The notes: a model not told the origin generated them from the letters alone. A stretch of DNA of 64,000 nucleotides from Tachypleus tridentatus (GCF_004210375.1 NC_134829.1:28102034-28166033), one strand, 5' to 3'; positions 1 through 10,975 are shown, counted from the stretch's first letter. Numbers and translations: made by a program.

Positions 1-509
1 ATTGTAAGTGAAGAATTGAAAAGTACTTTCAAGGTAAATTTTATTATGTTTTATTTGTATTATTTCAATCTTTACAGGTAATCTTCTTTGCCTAGAAGCA
101 GTACTCAACCTTTTAGAAAGTTGGGAAAAGAATATACTCATCCAGCTTGTAACTGAGAGTTAATGATATTCTCCCTAATAATTAATTTGATTTTTTAAGT
201 GTGTAATGTACTTATTTTTAATTATATATTACTCAAAATAGTCCCACATTGAGTTATATGGCAGCTGAGATCACTCAATTTTATAGTACACACTATGAAA
301 GAAATATAATATTTATGATTATATGGAATGTACTTTTGCATTCTATTGATTGCAAAAAATCTGTCAAACTGTTAATTATTACAGTTAAAAAATGATATAA
401 AAGTTTAACATGGGACAACTCAAAATTTTCATTCTTTAAAAAACTAATCTAGTTGGAAGTCACTTACAGCTGCTGAACATAACTGTGAATATCTGAATTA
501 TTCACCATA
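1..509. other. AT-rich DNA, no feature seen
   Basis: No open frame, tandem repeat or recognisable mobile element was found here. Confidence 0.5.
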
Positions 510-1062
510 TTATCTTGTATTGTCAGGTGCTCAATTAAAACAGTATTAATGAATATTTGAGAATTTAACAAGCACTTTTCAGCAAGAAGAAATAATAAAA
601 ATGTAACAGTTGTTACAAAACATAATTCTAGAAAATTCGTTTCTTACTTTAACTTCAACAACAGTACTCTTGTCTGTTTTATGAGATATTAAACATTTTG
701 ATTTAAAATTTTTAATATTACTGGCTTTTCAAAATCATATATTTTCAAAGCCCTTCTCAATAGTTGACTTGTAAATTTGTCTGTCTAGCAAACTATTTCT
801 TTATCTGTACATTTATAGACCTTAGTTGCAATTTGGCCAGGTTGTTAAAATGTTAAATTTCAATCTGTAAGTTCACAGGATCAAAATACATTACTTAACG
901 TGCTTGCCCTTTCAGCTACTGATGGGTGTTATAATATGGTGATCAATCTCATTATTCATTGGTAAAAAGGAGCCCAAGAGTTGGCAGTGGGTGATGTTGA
1001 CTACCTGCTTATCCTAAGGTGTTTTGCCTCAATATGGGGAATGGCTAGCATAAGTGTGTCGT
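510..1062 (+). repeat. Composite interspersed repeat, copy 1 (unique 5' part plus SINE-A-like 3' part)
   Basis: This 0.55 kb block can be read alongside 35205-35765 over its whole length. Shared landmarks in the same order include GCAGTTGTTACAA-type and TTTCTTACTTTAA-type strings, then CAATTTGG followed by a decayed tRNA-like head, and then the SINE-A body (GCTTGCCCTTTCAG at about 903, GAGCCCAAGAGTTGGCAG at about 970). Both copies are strongly diverged, so the family is old. The 5' part (510-830) is not explained by SINE-A and may be an extra module of a larger element. Confidence 0.6.
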
Positions 1063-3029
1063 TTAATTAGCTTTGCATAAAAATCAACAAAAAATATTGT
1101 AATTTAAAAACAAAGAAGTTAAGACTATTTTCAACACTTTAAAAGGCAAATTGTTGGCACACATTTTTTTATACACTTCATTAAAGTGGCAATATAATTT
1201 CAGTTATTTTATGGTGGTACTACCAGCATTTTGAGATAGGAAGCAGCACTGCAATTAATATTTGTTGTTTAGCAAATTAAAAACATAACAAGAAATATTA
1301 AAGTTCTTAACAGCATGTGTGCCAACAAAGATCTTTATTATTCCTGCACATCACAGTTATACTTTGTGTTTTAAGAAATCTGTGTCTAGTTTATATATTC
1401 TCTGTAATTTTAATTCTAGTAAGTGAGAGTTGCAATCCCCAATAGTGGGGCCAGCTATGAGTTTAAGAATTATGATGCAAAATCATAATTCTGAGTTGAA
1501 ATAATAAAAATACTTTAGTACATGACAAAACAGTTATGTCAAAGAAACAGGATTACTTACTGTGTATTATCACTTGTTTAATACTTTTGAACACATTGAT
1601 AAATGTATGGCTTATTTGCTTTATTTTAGTGTAAAGCTTCACAAAAGGATAACATCAAGGGATTGAACTTCTAACCTTAACGTTTTATGCCCTCATGTCT
1701 AGTGTTGAATGTATTACCAAGAAAGCTTCATTAAACTAATTAATAGATGTATTTCTGCAGGAACCCTGAAAGTGTTCTGTTTCATGAGTAAATAAAACCA
1801 AAATTATGAAAAACAAATATCTTTACTTCTTGCTTTTGAAATTCATTTGCATGTTGTGCTGTTACTCTACAAAATACGTACTTTTCCTTATGATTTGTGA
1901 CATGCCTACATTTTACTGAAGTTACAGCACTACAAATTACAACATTAAGTGTTCCTTATGTGATGTTTAATGAATGATTGACAGATGAAGTGCTACTGTA
2001 TTGTGGTTAAAACAGGTCCTCTCCAGGCGATCTTCAGGGAAATAAGCTATCTGTGTTCTGCCTATTACAGAGAATTGAATCTCATATTTTAGTGTTGTAT
2101 CTCTATAAACATACCACTCACTCACGTTGCTGATGAAGTGCCTTAAGACCTAAACATCTTTCGTTTAATGGGATTCTGTTTTGGTTGGTAAAGTGTTTCT
2201 TAATCTTACTGTCAGGGGTTTATGTTAAACAAGCTGAGGTACCCGTCTTTTGTCTGGGTTATGAACTAAAAAAAAAAAACACGTGAGGGAGAGATATTAT
2301 GATAAATAAGACAAAATTTCTAACTTTAATATAATGTCTCCATGATATAACTTATTATTACTGTATTTGTTATTACTTCAAATATTTTGCGTAAACTTTA
2401 AGAAATCGTTACGTATACAGTTAAAACAGTGTACACTGCGATGGTCAGGGTGATTTTGTAGGAAGGGATAACGTCCAAAGTAGTGAACATAAAGGTACAT
2501 TTTCTCACCTGCTTTCAACACTCTAGTCTTAATGTTCTTCCACACTATTTCACGTTATTAATTAGTTTTGGGTAATTGACTGCGAAGTTGTAAAATCACT
2601 GGTCAAAGTAGGAAGTAGGTACAACTTAAGAAACGGTTCTTCGTATCAGTTTTATGGTAGTTTCGTCTACGTTTGTGTTACTACAACAGTGGCAATTGTT
2701 TTATTATTATTATTTTATTATTATATTTTTTACAGAGAGTGGTAGCATCATTTTTAAAACGTTTGTGTGTCCGTCAACACGCTGTGTGTATTTTGTTACA
2801 GAAAATTTAAGTTTTCCTAATGACGTAATGCCATCTGTGAATGTAATTAATGATAATTTAAAAGATAATAAACGCTCAATAACAATTATAATACCAGTAT
2901 TGGGTGTTGTGAACCCCCATTAACATTCCCCTTGTTCCAACCTATCATCCCATAAAATTTGGTTGAAATTGCTCTAGTGACTTAAGACTAGTTAGATAAC
3001 GGATAGATTTTGTGTTTTATAGGAGAATA
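1063..3029. other. Unassigned DNA
   Basis: The stretch contains a decayed SINE-C fragment (about 1615-1715, see separate entry), an A-run near 2268, and a TTA-rich low-complexity patch at 2700-2735 that keeps an 89-codon frame open (2654-2923) with a Tyr/Ile/Phe-rich product. I do not consider that frame a gene. A CTGATGA string at about 2131 lies in sequence resembling the Penelope-type motif discussed for 62.8 kb, but without a clear GAAA partner. Confidence 0.45.
1615..1715 (-). repeat. SINE-C, decayed fragment
   Basis: A tail-like string (GTGTAAAGCTTCACAAAAGG) precedes a B-box-like GGATTGAACTTCTAACC on the complementary sense. The match is weak and rests on the order of the two blocks. 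Confidence 0.3.
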
Positions 3030-3190
3030 TCCTGAGAATCTTTCTAACCGCCAGGTCATGATAAGCCAGTAAGTGAAAGAAATCATTTTCTAAGATCTGA
3101 ATGATCTCAGGAGAAACAACTAGGTTTGATACAACCTAGAATCATGTTGTAAAATGGGCCATCAGTCGGACGTAAGTAACTCTCTGATTA
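3030..3190. repeat. Duplicated 150-bp block, copy 1
   Basis: About 145 bp match 4306-4452 in the same orientation. Shared landmarks are CATGATAAGCCAGTAAGTG at the start and GTAAGTAACTCTCTGATTAA at the end. In both copies the left edge reads like the start of a tRNA head in reverse (CCGCCAGGTCATG here, ATCAGGCCATG in copy 2). The block may therefore be a 5' extension of a SINE variant. Confidence 0.75.
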
Positions 3191-3372
3191 ATTGCTATGC
3201 CTATCACCAAATGAAAAAATCCTGTTTTCAGATTGCAAGTCCGCCACTGAGGGTATGGCCATGTAAATATATTCAAATATGAGTTCCGGAGGCCTCACCT
3301 GTAGTCACAGCTGTTTTTTTTTTATCGCGTTTCAGCTTGTTGTGTATGAAACATATATCTATAAAATTCAGC

Positions 3373-3396
3373 TATATATATATATATATATATATA
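3373..3396. repeat. (TA)n microsatellite
   Basis: Uninterrupted TA dinucleotides bounded on both sides by AGCTATA, which makes the whole patch self-complementary. Confidence 0.9.
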
Positions 3397-3716
3397 GCTA
3401 TATAAGGAGGAAATAAAAACCGCAAACATCATCCGATGTTTTCCACCTACTAACCTACAACTGCACTGTACTGTAGATTTGAGATTAGAATTAAGGGCAA
3501 TGTACAGCTTGACAAAAATGATCGTTCATTGACCCTTTAATAATGTCCATTCGTAAATTTCCTGTTCGAATTACTTTATGCGCATTATGTTAACAACTAT
3601 AACACTGATCTAGTAAAATATATGTTTTAGGTGCAACTTTCACTTCGACTATGTTCAAAGAGCACTGTCATTCTTTTTTTCTAAAATTCGCCAACTCGCA
3701 TTTTCTACAGAATTCT

Positions 3717-3926
3717 AAACAGAGGCGTTGCCGGGCGCTGTCACATGAAGCCCATAAACCAATTTTAGTTGGCAGTACACCGAAGCCTCGGTTGGCGTAT
3801 TGAAAAAACGAAAACAACAACAGCAGAACAGAAACCATGATCGACGTTACACTGAGACACAGTAAGTTCTCACGCCTGTATACTAGAGCCCCGAATCTTT
3901 CAAACTTCCAAACGACGCCTCCGTTT
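3717..3926. mobile_element. Small inverted-repeat element (MITE-like)
   Basis: The block is bounded by 12-bp inverted ends, AAACAGAGGCGT at the left and the complement of AAACGGAGGCGT at the right, with one mismatch. A related piece of the right end occurs at 61682-61722 (shared GAAAGATTCGGGGCTC). The interior is less AT-rich than its surroundings and codes for nothing visible. No clear target duplication was found, so the exact termini are provisional. Confidence 0.45.
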
Positions 3927-3992
3927 AAACTCTTTCACTGTGTAGTGATAAACACAACAGCGTGAAGAAACTAAACATGCTTCTGTATTCTA

Positions 3993-4163
3993 AAGACGGC
4001 TGGTATGATATTAAAACTTTCATAAAAATAAAGTACAGAACAATGTTTCGATCTTCCTGCGTCATCTTCAGGATAACAAAGAGAATTTAAAAACCTAAGA
4101 AGGTTGAGACGCTGTTCTGTACTTTGTTTTAATGAAAGTTTTAATACCCATACCAGGTGTCTT
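3993..4163. mobile_element. Palindromic element related to Penelope-like terminal repeats
   Basis: The left arm (GGCTGGTATG...AAAGTACAGAACA) and the right arm (TGTTCTGTACTTTG...CCATACCAGG) are inverted copies of about 45 bp. Between them lies CCTGAAGATGAC...GATCGAAAC on the minus strand. The same arm and central motif occur in the Penelope-like repeats at 62.1-62.96 kb and in a fragment at 52955-53065. This suggests a foldback derivative of that family's terminal repeat. Confidence 0.6.
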
Positions 4164-4239
4164 TATAATACATTTTTACTTCAAGTTGGTTTCTCGTCAT
4201 CATGAGTATGATTAATTGTTTATATTAATCACAGTACTA

Positions 4240-4305
4240 TTGAAAGGGCGAGCATATTTGGCGTGACGGGGGTTCGAACTCACTTAATGCGAATCGAGTG
4301 CCCTA
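4240..4305 (-). repeat. SINE-A head fragment
   Basis: Contains GGCGAGCATATTTGGCGTGACGG in two adjoining pieces, then the anticodon-arm region of the SINE-A head. It is joined directly to the duplicated block at 4306. Confidence 0.6.
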
Positions 4306-4452
4306 ATCAGGCCATGATAAGCCAGTAAGTGAAAGAAATAATTTTCTAAGACCTGAATGATCCCAGAAGAAACAAATAGGATTGATAAAACCTAGCATCA
4401 TTTTGTAAAACGGGCCATTAGTCGGTCGTAAGTAACTCTCTGATTAATTGAT
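4306..4452. repeat. Duplicated 150-bp block, copy 2
   Basis: Direct repeat of 3030-3190 with scattered substitutions (for example GATCCCAGAAG against GATCTCAGGAG). It follows a SINE-A head fragment without a gap. Confidence 0.75.
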
Positions 4453-4717
4453 ATCAATCAGCGCTGTAAATAAAAAGCCAGTCAATGTTCATGGCCGTAT
4501 GTGTCTGACACTAATCTTTACATCATGAATGTTGACAAATTTATATGAGAAACAATAACACGTACTTACTATAACAAAAAAATATATTTTTATCTTCATA
4601 ACACTTTGATATTTTTATGAACTTCAAGTACAATGTAAAGTTTCTATATTTTGGTAATAGAATTAGAAAATAAAAATGGTTTTTACTCCCCACATAATGA
4701 AAAACAAAATTTAGGCA

Positions 4718-5045
4718 ACGTTTCGTCATTGGAGCCTCTTTAGGACTAACTTTATTGCCAAAATGTCTAACGTCATTGGAGCCTCTTCAGGACTAACTTT
4801 ATTGCCAAAATGTCTAACGTCATTGGAGCTTCATCAGGACTAACTTTATTGCCAAAATGTCTAACGTCATTGGAGCTTCATCAGGACTAACTTTATTGCC
4901 AAAATGTCTAACGTCATTGGAGCTTCTTCAGGACTAACTTTATTGTCAAAATGTCTAACGTCATTGGAGCTTCATCAGGACTAACTTTATTGCCAAAATG
5001 TCTAACGTCATTGGAGCTTCTTCGGACCAACTTTCTTGTCAAAAT
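4718..5045. repeat. 47-bp minisatellite, about 6.5 units
   Basis: The unit begins AACGTCATTGGAGCTTC and ends GCCAAAATGTCT. Seven near-identical starts of the unit can be read in succession, with substitutions such as CTTCAT/CTTCTT. The first unit begins CAACGTTTCGTCATTGG, so its complement carries CCT(A/G)AAGAGG...GACGAAACGTTG. That resembles the Penelope-like motif, and the array may have expanded from such a repeat. Confidence 0.9.
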
Positions 5046-5683
5046 GACTAAATCTTTCCAATTTAAACTACAGATTCTGATAAACAACAAATTATTTCCA
5101 TAGTTTTCTTTAGTTACTATCTGTCTTGAATGTCCACCCCTAGTGGTTTAATGGGAAGTCTACTAGCTTACTACACTAAAAAATTGAGTTTCAATATATG
5201 TAATTGGCAGAGAACAGATAACTTATGTTGTTTTGTGCACAACAACAACCAACCAAATTTCTCTATAATATTTCAACAAATGTACTAAAGGAATAGAGGA
5301 ACATTAGGAAACGAGCATATCCTAAACATTCTGTTATTATTATTTTCATACATATTATATTGTTATTAATATTTTACGAAGCTATTTTTATTCAGTAATA
5401 CTGTTCCGGTGAATTTAAAATAGTGAGTTATGGTTAAAGCAACAATAATACCAAGTATACTCAAGACTAGTGCTACCGGGGATGAAGTATATGCATTTAA
5501 ACAGGGTCTGAATATACCCATTTTATTTGGAGATACAAGAAAGGTCAAGCAAATATAGCTTTGAAAGCAAACAAATAGCAGTTAAATGACTCTTTTCAAC
5601 GAAAAAATCATTTTACTACTTTTGGTTAAGGTTACAGATGAAAGAGTAATAAACTGTAAATATTTTAATCACAGTAGTGAACT
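5046..5683. other. Unassigned AT-rich DNA
   Basis: No repeat copy or coding signal was seen. A 60-codon frame on the minus strand (5366-5548) has no supporting features. Confidence 0.45.
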
Positions 5684-5918
5684 GGTTTGGTATGAATTTC
5701 GCGCAAAGCTACACGAGGGCTATCTGCGCTAGACGTCCCTAATTTAGCAGTGTAAGACTAGAGGGGAGACAGCTAGTCATCCCACCGCCAACTCTTGGGC
5801 TACTCTTTTACTAACGAATAGTGGGATTGACCGTCACATTATAACGCCCCCACAACTAAAATGGCGAGCATGTTCGGATTACGAGTCGAGTGCTTTAACC
5901 ACATGCCCATGCCGGGCC
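5684..5918 (-). repeat. SINE-A, internally deleted
   Basis: Reads from GAATTTCGCGCAAAGC through the body to CCATGCCGGGCC. About 40 bp around the B box and amino-acid-arm side are missing: GCGAGCATGTTC joins straight to GGATTACGAGTCGAG. Confidence 0.9.
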
Positions 5919-6009
5919 ATAGTGAACTCTATAGATTGCCACCAAACACTCTCAGAACGAAATAAGTTGTGCATACGATTTTAAACTATTCAGCTCAAAC
6001 ATCTAAAGC

Positions 6010-6125
6010 GTTTGTTTGTTGTTGGGCGCAGAGCTACACAATAGGCTATCTGGGCTGTGCCCGTCACGAGTATCGCTAAACAGGTTTTTAGCATTATAAG
6101 TATCCAAACTTAACGCTGAGCAACT
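6010..6125 (-). repeat. SINE-C
   Basis: Reads TTGTTTGTTGTTGGGCGCAG, AGGCTATCTGGGCTGTGCCC, GAGTATCGCTAAACAGG and then a degenerate anticodon region, the order expected for SINE-C in reverse. Confidence 0.7.
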
Positions 6126-6519
6126 AACACGTTTCCTTAACTTTGAGTTATTAAATTTTGTATCATGCTATTTCCTGATTTTCAAATCTGTAAACAAAGA
6201 AGACTTAACATTTAAAGACTTTTTACTTTCACAAAAAACAAACAGCAAGGGCTTAAAACCAGAATGATCACAGTGGGACGTCTAGTAAACTTAACTATGT
6301 TGCAATACATTATAATAATTGTCAGATTAAAAACAGGTTAATGTACATGTTATTTCAAAAACACTTGCAAGAACATCATAAATATGGCACTTAACATAAA
6401 CTTAGATTCAATATGTTTCAGCCACCTAGTACTTGTAGAATTTAAGCTGTTGGGTAACGTAAATGTTTTATTACATTTTTCCTGCTTGTTCAGCGTTAAA
6501 TGTTGGGATTTATTTGTAA

Positions 6520-6646
6520 TTCTTGTTTGCTTTAGAATTGAGCGCAAAGCTGCACAAGGGGCTATCTGTACTCTGCCTACCACCGGTATCGAAATCCAGT
6601 TTATTGCGATGTGAGTTCGCAAACATACCGCTTTGTCACTGGAAGG
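6520..6646 (-). repeat. SINE-C, fairly complete
   Basis: GAATTGAGCGCAAAGCTGC is followed by GGCTATCTGTACTCTGCC, the B-box side (GGTATCGAAATCC) and the head end (CCGCTTTGTCACTGGAAGG). Two SINE-A copies are stacked on its head side. Confidence 0.8.
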
Positions 6647-6658
6647 CCGGGTGTTAGT

Positions 6659-6999
6659 TTTTTTATTTTTTTTAATTTCGCACAAAGCTACTCGAGGGCT
6701 ATATGTGCTAGCCGTCCCTAATTTTGCAGTGTAAGACTAGAGGGAAGGCAGCTGGTCATCACCAACCACCGCCAACTCTTGGGCTACTCTTTTACCAACG
6801 AATAGTGGGATTGACCGTCACATTATAACACCCCCACGGCTGAAAGGGCGAGCATTTAAGTACTGAGAAAAGTGTAACTAGAACACGATTTTTGAAGAGA
6901 CGTCTTAAAATAAATTATTCGTGACTTGCAAAACATAAACATAAACGACCCTCGGATCACGAATCGCACGCCTTATCGCGCTTGGCCATGCCGGGCCTA
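6659..6999 (-). repeat. SINE-A with an internal insert of about 90 bp
   Basis: The copy is flanked by a perfect 12-bp target duplication, CCGGGTGTTAGT at 6647-6658 and 7000-7011. Its body is interrupted after GGGCGAGCAT by about 90 bp of unrelated AT-rich sequence (about 6859-6948). It then resumes at CGACCCTCGGATCACG and ends CCATGCCGGGCC. Confidence 0.9.
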
Positions 7000-7026
7000 C
7001 CGGGTGTTAGTACACGAAAGTTTTCT

Positions 7027-7313
7027 GTTTGTTTGTTTGATTTGTTTTTTGGAATTTCGCACAAAGCTACTCGAGGGCTATCTGTGCTAGCCGTCCCTAA
7101 TTTTGCAGTGTAAGACTAGAGGGAAGGCAGCTGGTCATCACCACCCACCGCCAACTCTTGGGCTACTCTTTTACCAACGAATAGTGGGATTGACCGTCAC
7201 ATTATAACGCCCCCACGGCTGGGAGGGCGAGCATGTTTGGCGCGACCGGGATGCGAACCCGCGACCCTCAGATTACGAGTCGCACGCCTTAACACGCTTG
7301 GCCATGCCGGGCC
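7027..7313 (-). repeat. SINE-A, complete, GTGCG subfamily
   Basis: Flanked by the perfect 12-bp duplication CGAAAGTTTTCT (7015-7026 and 7314-7325). Its head reads GGCATGGCCAAGCGTGTTAAGG on the sense strand (shown here in two blocks, GGCATGGCCAAG and CGTGTTAAGG), which marks the longer D-loop subfamily. Confidence 0.95.
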
Positions 7314-7325
7314 CGAAAGTTTTCT

Positions 7326-8420
7326 TTCTAAGACCTAAACAGTTGATTTATGGATGAAATACGACCCAGATTTTATACCCCTACAGACTTTAGATGTCAG
7401 ATGTTACATGATATAGGTTTACATTTCTACACGCTTCAGCTACCTTGTTGATTTTAGATATTTGGTGACGTAAATGGTATTTTCAAACTTTAGCTACTGC
7501 AGTTGTCTCATTAAGCTTCAGATGTTTGATATTTGACTCTATACACTTTAACTACACTTGTTTCGTTCAACTACAATGACATATTAGATGACAAATACTT
7601 CAAATACTGTTCTTCTGATAGAATATTTCCATTCTATATTTTCTTGAAGGAGTTCATGATTGTTATAGAAAAAAAAAGAAAGTATAGTATCAAATTATAG
7701 CACTGGAGATCTACCTCTAATATATAATATATCAGCTCAGGTAATTGGATTAATTATTAACATCTAAGTAACGCTATTTTTAGTCGTGATAACTCATATA
7801 ACGGATTTTCTTTTTCTTCAAATACAAGTTTCAGCACCTAAAACGCGGTCTCTTGACAGAGTTGAGACCTACTTACAATATGAACTCCAGGAGTTCAAGT
7901 ATTTTCAAATGATATATTTTACCACGCTCAAAACCTCATTAGATAATTTACTCCAATCCTGCCAAAAATAATTTTAATTTGAGGGTAAACTGATAGAAAT
8001 CTTGAAGAATAAAAAAACCGAATCGGATATACCCGCGCACCACTCTTGGTATTGCCAGCACGCGTAGATATAGGTAATAAAAATAAGATAAAAGGCCTAT
8101 TACTTTACTCTAATCCTGCTTAAAAAATTTCGAGTGCTGCGGCTACTGAAGATTTTCTCTTGTTTTGATTTAAAAAAAAAAAAAAGACACTAAATTTTCC
8201 ACATAGCGATCGCAGTTCCAATAAATTTCTTTCTGTTAATGGTTATAAGCGATCAACAATAAAAAGGCACCTTTAAGAGCATATATTTGGCACACTTTCC
8301 TATACGGCTCAAATAAACAATAAACTAGACGTTATTTAACATTAAAGATAGTAAATCAACGTTTTAAACGTTCAGTGTAATGTACAAACATTTTTGTAGG
8401 TTTGTGAAAGTTGTGCGCTT
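7326..8420. other. Unassigned DNA
   Basis: No recognisable element. A 61-codon frame at 7786-7971 and an A-run near 8172 were noted and not called. Confidence 0.45.
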
Positions 8421-8431
8421 TTATTAAACGC

Positions 8432-8711
8432 AGGCTCGGCATGGCCATGTGGGTTAAGGCGTTCGACTCGTAATCCAAGGGTTGTGGGTTCGAAACCCCG
8501 TCGCATCAAACATACATGCTCACCCTTTCAACTGTGGGGGCATTATAAAGTAAAGGCCAACCCCACTATTCGTTGGTAAAAGAGTATCCAAAGAGTTAGC
8601 GGTGGGTGGTGATGACCAGCTGTCTTCCCTCTAATGCTTACACTGCTAAATTAAGGACGGCTAGCGCAAATAACACTCGTGTAGCTTTGCGCGATATTCA
8701 AAAACGAATAT
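8432..8711 (+). repeat. SINE-A, complete
   Basis: Runs from GGCTCGGCATGGCCATGTGG to GCGCGATATTCAAAAACG. Imperfect target duplication TTATTAAACGC / TTATAAAACGC on the two sides. Confidence 0.95.
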
Positions 8712-8722
8712 TTATAAAACGC

Positions 8723-9553
8723 TTTAATAGTAACAGATTAATTATCGGAGCGTACGAAAAATTTATTGATGGAGAAACACTAATTCATTGTACAGTTAGG
8801 AGAACAAAGGTACTTATAAGTTATACAACTAAAGTTTTCTCATCTTTGAGACACTTCAAGCAGTGAGTTTAGTCTGAAAGAAAGTGAATATTTTCAATGA
8901 AAATCAATTCAGTGAATTGTGAGAGAGCGAACGTTCGATTTGTATTATTATGGTCTTGGTAGAATGATCAGCACGTTAAAATGATGACACATATAAATGA
9001 GAAAAAGGAGGGTTACAAAAATTAGGTCAACCACTATTGTCCCACTTTTTTGCGAGTGTATCGACTGTACTGTTTGATACATAAAACACCCGTAAATCAA
9101 GTCGTCATGCGCGTCGGTTGATTTCTCGTCCTGGTTCTTTTTTTATTTGCGGTGATTTTACAGTAGCGTTATTTTATATACTAGCTAATGCAACCGCGAC
9201 ATTTATTTCTGTGCCTTCTCGTAGATGGCAGGACGACTCTTTTTTGTGTGTGAGTCATTCATTTGCATTAAGATAGTCTCAAAGAAGCAAAAATAGGCTT
9301 ACTTGAAAACTCCATAGTTTTTTGCTGAATAAAATTCCGCCACCAACAAACAGGCAAACATGTACAAACCGGTTTGCGGTATAATATATGCGTGTAAAGT
9401 GGCAGGGAAATAGCAAACGATTTATACATTTTGCTTCCGGCGGTCTTTAATTATTAGAGCATAGACATCTTTCACATGTTGGTATTATTGAAAATGTCCA
9501 GGTCGCCCAGCTTGAAGGTTATAACGATAAGAAAGGCGTTCGGTCCTTGCGGT
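8723..9553. other. Unassigned DNA
   Basis: A stretch around 9000-9350 is less AT-rich than average, but I see no frame, splice pattern or repeat in it. 9545-9553 is the left target duplication of the next SINE. Confidence 0.45.
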
Positions 9554-9844
9554 AGAGGGCCCGGCATGGCCAAGCTTGTTAAGGCGTTTGACTCGTAATC
9601 CGAGGGTCGCGGGTTCGCATCCCGGTCGCACCAAACATGCTCGCCCTTTCAGCAGTGGGGGCGTTATAATGTGACGGCCAATCCTACTATTCGTTGGTAA
9701 AAGAGTAGCCCTAAGAGTTGGCGGTGGGTGGTGATGACTAGCTGCCTTCCCTCTAGTCTTACACTGCTAAATTAGGGACGGCTAGCGCAGATAGCCCTCG
9801 AGTAGCTTTGCGCGAAATTCAAAAAACAAACAAACAAAAACAAA
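9554..9844 (+). repeat. SINE-A, complete, CAAGC-type D-loop
   Basis: GGGCCCGGCATGGCCAAGCT starts the head and the tail ends in an AAACAAAC run. A 9-bp duplication CCTTGCGGT lies on both sides. Confidence 0.95.
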
Positions 9845-9853
9845 CCTTGCGGT

Positions 9854-10363
9854 CGACATAGTGCAGTCATGCTGTTACAGCTTAGGCTTAAATACTGTCT
9901 TATTTTACTTCTAGGTTATCCACTAGATACAGTAACATCGGTTTAGTTTATTTAAAATTTCACACAAAACTACTCTTAGATGTGTTAAGTGCTCCCTGTT
10001 TTAACTAAATAAGTAAACTTTATATAGCTACGGGTTACCCACTGTGGTACAGTTTCGAGTTACGTGGCTGGTGACCAGGCTTCGAATCTGTGCAGTACAT
10101 CCCCTTCCACACACATTTGTACAATAGAACAAATATTCCTCTCAAACCCCCTTCACCACACATACACATACTTGAAGCTGTGGATGTTGCGCTGTAAGAG
10201 CGACACCTAATTCCTCAGCGTGAATGATAAGGTGCTGCTAGATGTCTGCTTTCAATATATAAGCACAAACTTTACATATTGTAATAATTTAAATATCAAT
10301 ATAGATATAAAACCCTTGTACATGCTTGTTAATATATATATGTATATATTAAATGTATCTAGA
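9854..10363. other. Unassigned DNA with a possible tRNA-like fragment
   Basis: A SINE-A-like tail in reverse (TTTAAAATTTCACACAAAAC, about 9948-9970) and a tRNA-like patch at about 10030-10100 (ACTGTGGTACAGTTTCGAG then GGCTTCGAATCTG) can be made out. Neither is complete. Confidence 0.35.
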
Positions 10364-10513
10364 TTCGGCATGGCCAGGTGGGGTAAGGCGTTTGACTCGT
10401 AATTTGAGGGTCACGGGTTCGAATCCTTGTCGCACCAAACATACTCGCCCTTTCAGTTTTCGGGGCTTTATAATGTTACGGTCAATTCCCCTATTCTTTG
10501 GTAAAAGAGTAGC
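10364..10513 (+). repeat. SINE-A, 3' truncated
   Basis: Head TTCGGCATGGCCAGGTGGGG through GGTAAAAGAGTAGC; the copy then stops abruptly and unrelated sequence follows. Confidence 0.9.
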
Positions 10514-10774
10514 TCATTCTTATGAAAAATGCTTAATTTAAATCAGATAAAAGCGATAACGGGCTTGAAAATGATACTATTAAAAAAGGGTGTAGGCATG
10601 GATCCATCGCTTTTTCTGTTTGAGTCGTAACACACGAACAGTTCGTCCGATTACGAGGTACTCGTGTTAAGTGAGACATTAAATGACACTTTCATTTGAC
10701 GTCGACTTAACGTATTTTGTTACTAACTTCCTCACTTAGTTAAACCCTACTTCTCGGTACACAGTAACATTGGT

Positions 10775-10975
10775 GTGGTTTGTTTTAAATTTCTCCTATT
10801 TCTCTCCGCTAGTACAGCGGTAAGTCTATGGATTTACAACGTTAAAATCAGGGGTTCGATTCCCCGCGGTGGGCTCAGCAGATAGTCAGATGAGGATTTG
10901 CTATAAGAAAACACGCACATTGTTTTAAATTTCCGAACAAAACTTCACAACGGCGATCTGCGCTAGCTGTCCGTA
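10775..10975 (-). repeat. SINE-A tail fragment split by a SINE-B insertion
   Basis: GGTTTGTTTTAAATTTC on the left and TGTTTTAAATTTCCGAAC...GATCTGCGCTAGCTGTCC on the right are the two halves. The duplicated 13 bp TGTTTTAAATTTC mark the insertion point. Confidence 0.65.
10794..10920 (+). repeat. SINE-B, complete, nested
   Basis: CCGCTAGTACAGCGGTAAG (A box), GGATTTACAACG (anticodon arm, TAC position), GGGGTTCGATTCCCC (B box), then CAGCAGATAG and GCTATAAGAAAACACGC. Flanked by a perfect 13-bp duplication (10781-10793 and 10921-10933). Confidence 0.9.

Noticed and set aside
2654..2923. 89-codon membrane-like protein
   Set aside because: The hydrophobic run comes from TTA/TTT low-complexity DNA; no other coding signal.
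3837..3861. Start codon in good context followed by a splice donor (ACA then GTAAGT)
   Set aside because: It lies inside the inverted-repeat element 3717-3926, and an eight-codon exon cannot be supported alone.
4718..5045. CRISPR-like direct repeats
   Set aside because: Continuous tandem repetition with no spacers; a minisatellite.
6384..6685. Overlapping frames of 76 and 111 codons
   Set aside because: Both run through a SINE-C copy and have no independent support.
10803..10875. tRNA gene with TAC anticodon-like loop (SINE-B heads)
   Set aside because: Acceptor-stem pairing is poor and the same tail follows in all copies; this is a SINE promoter region.
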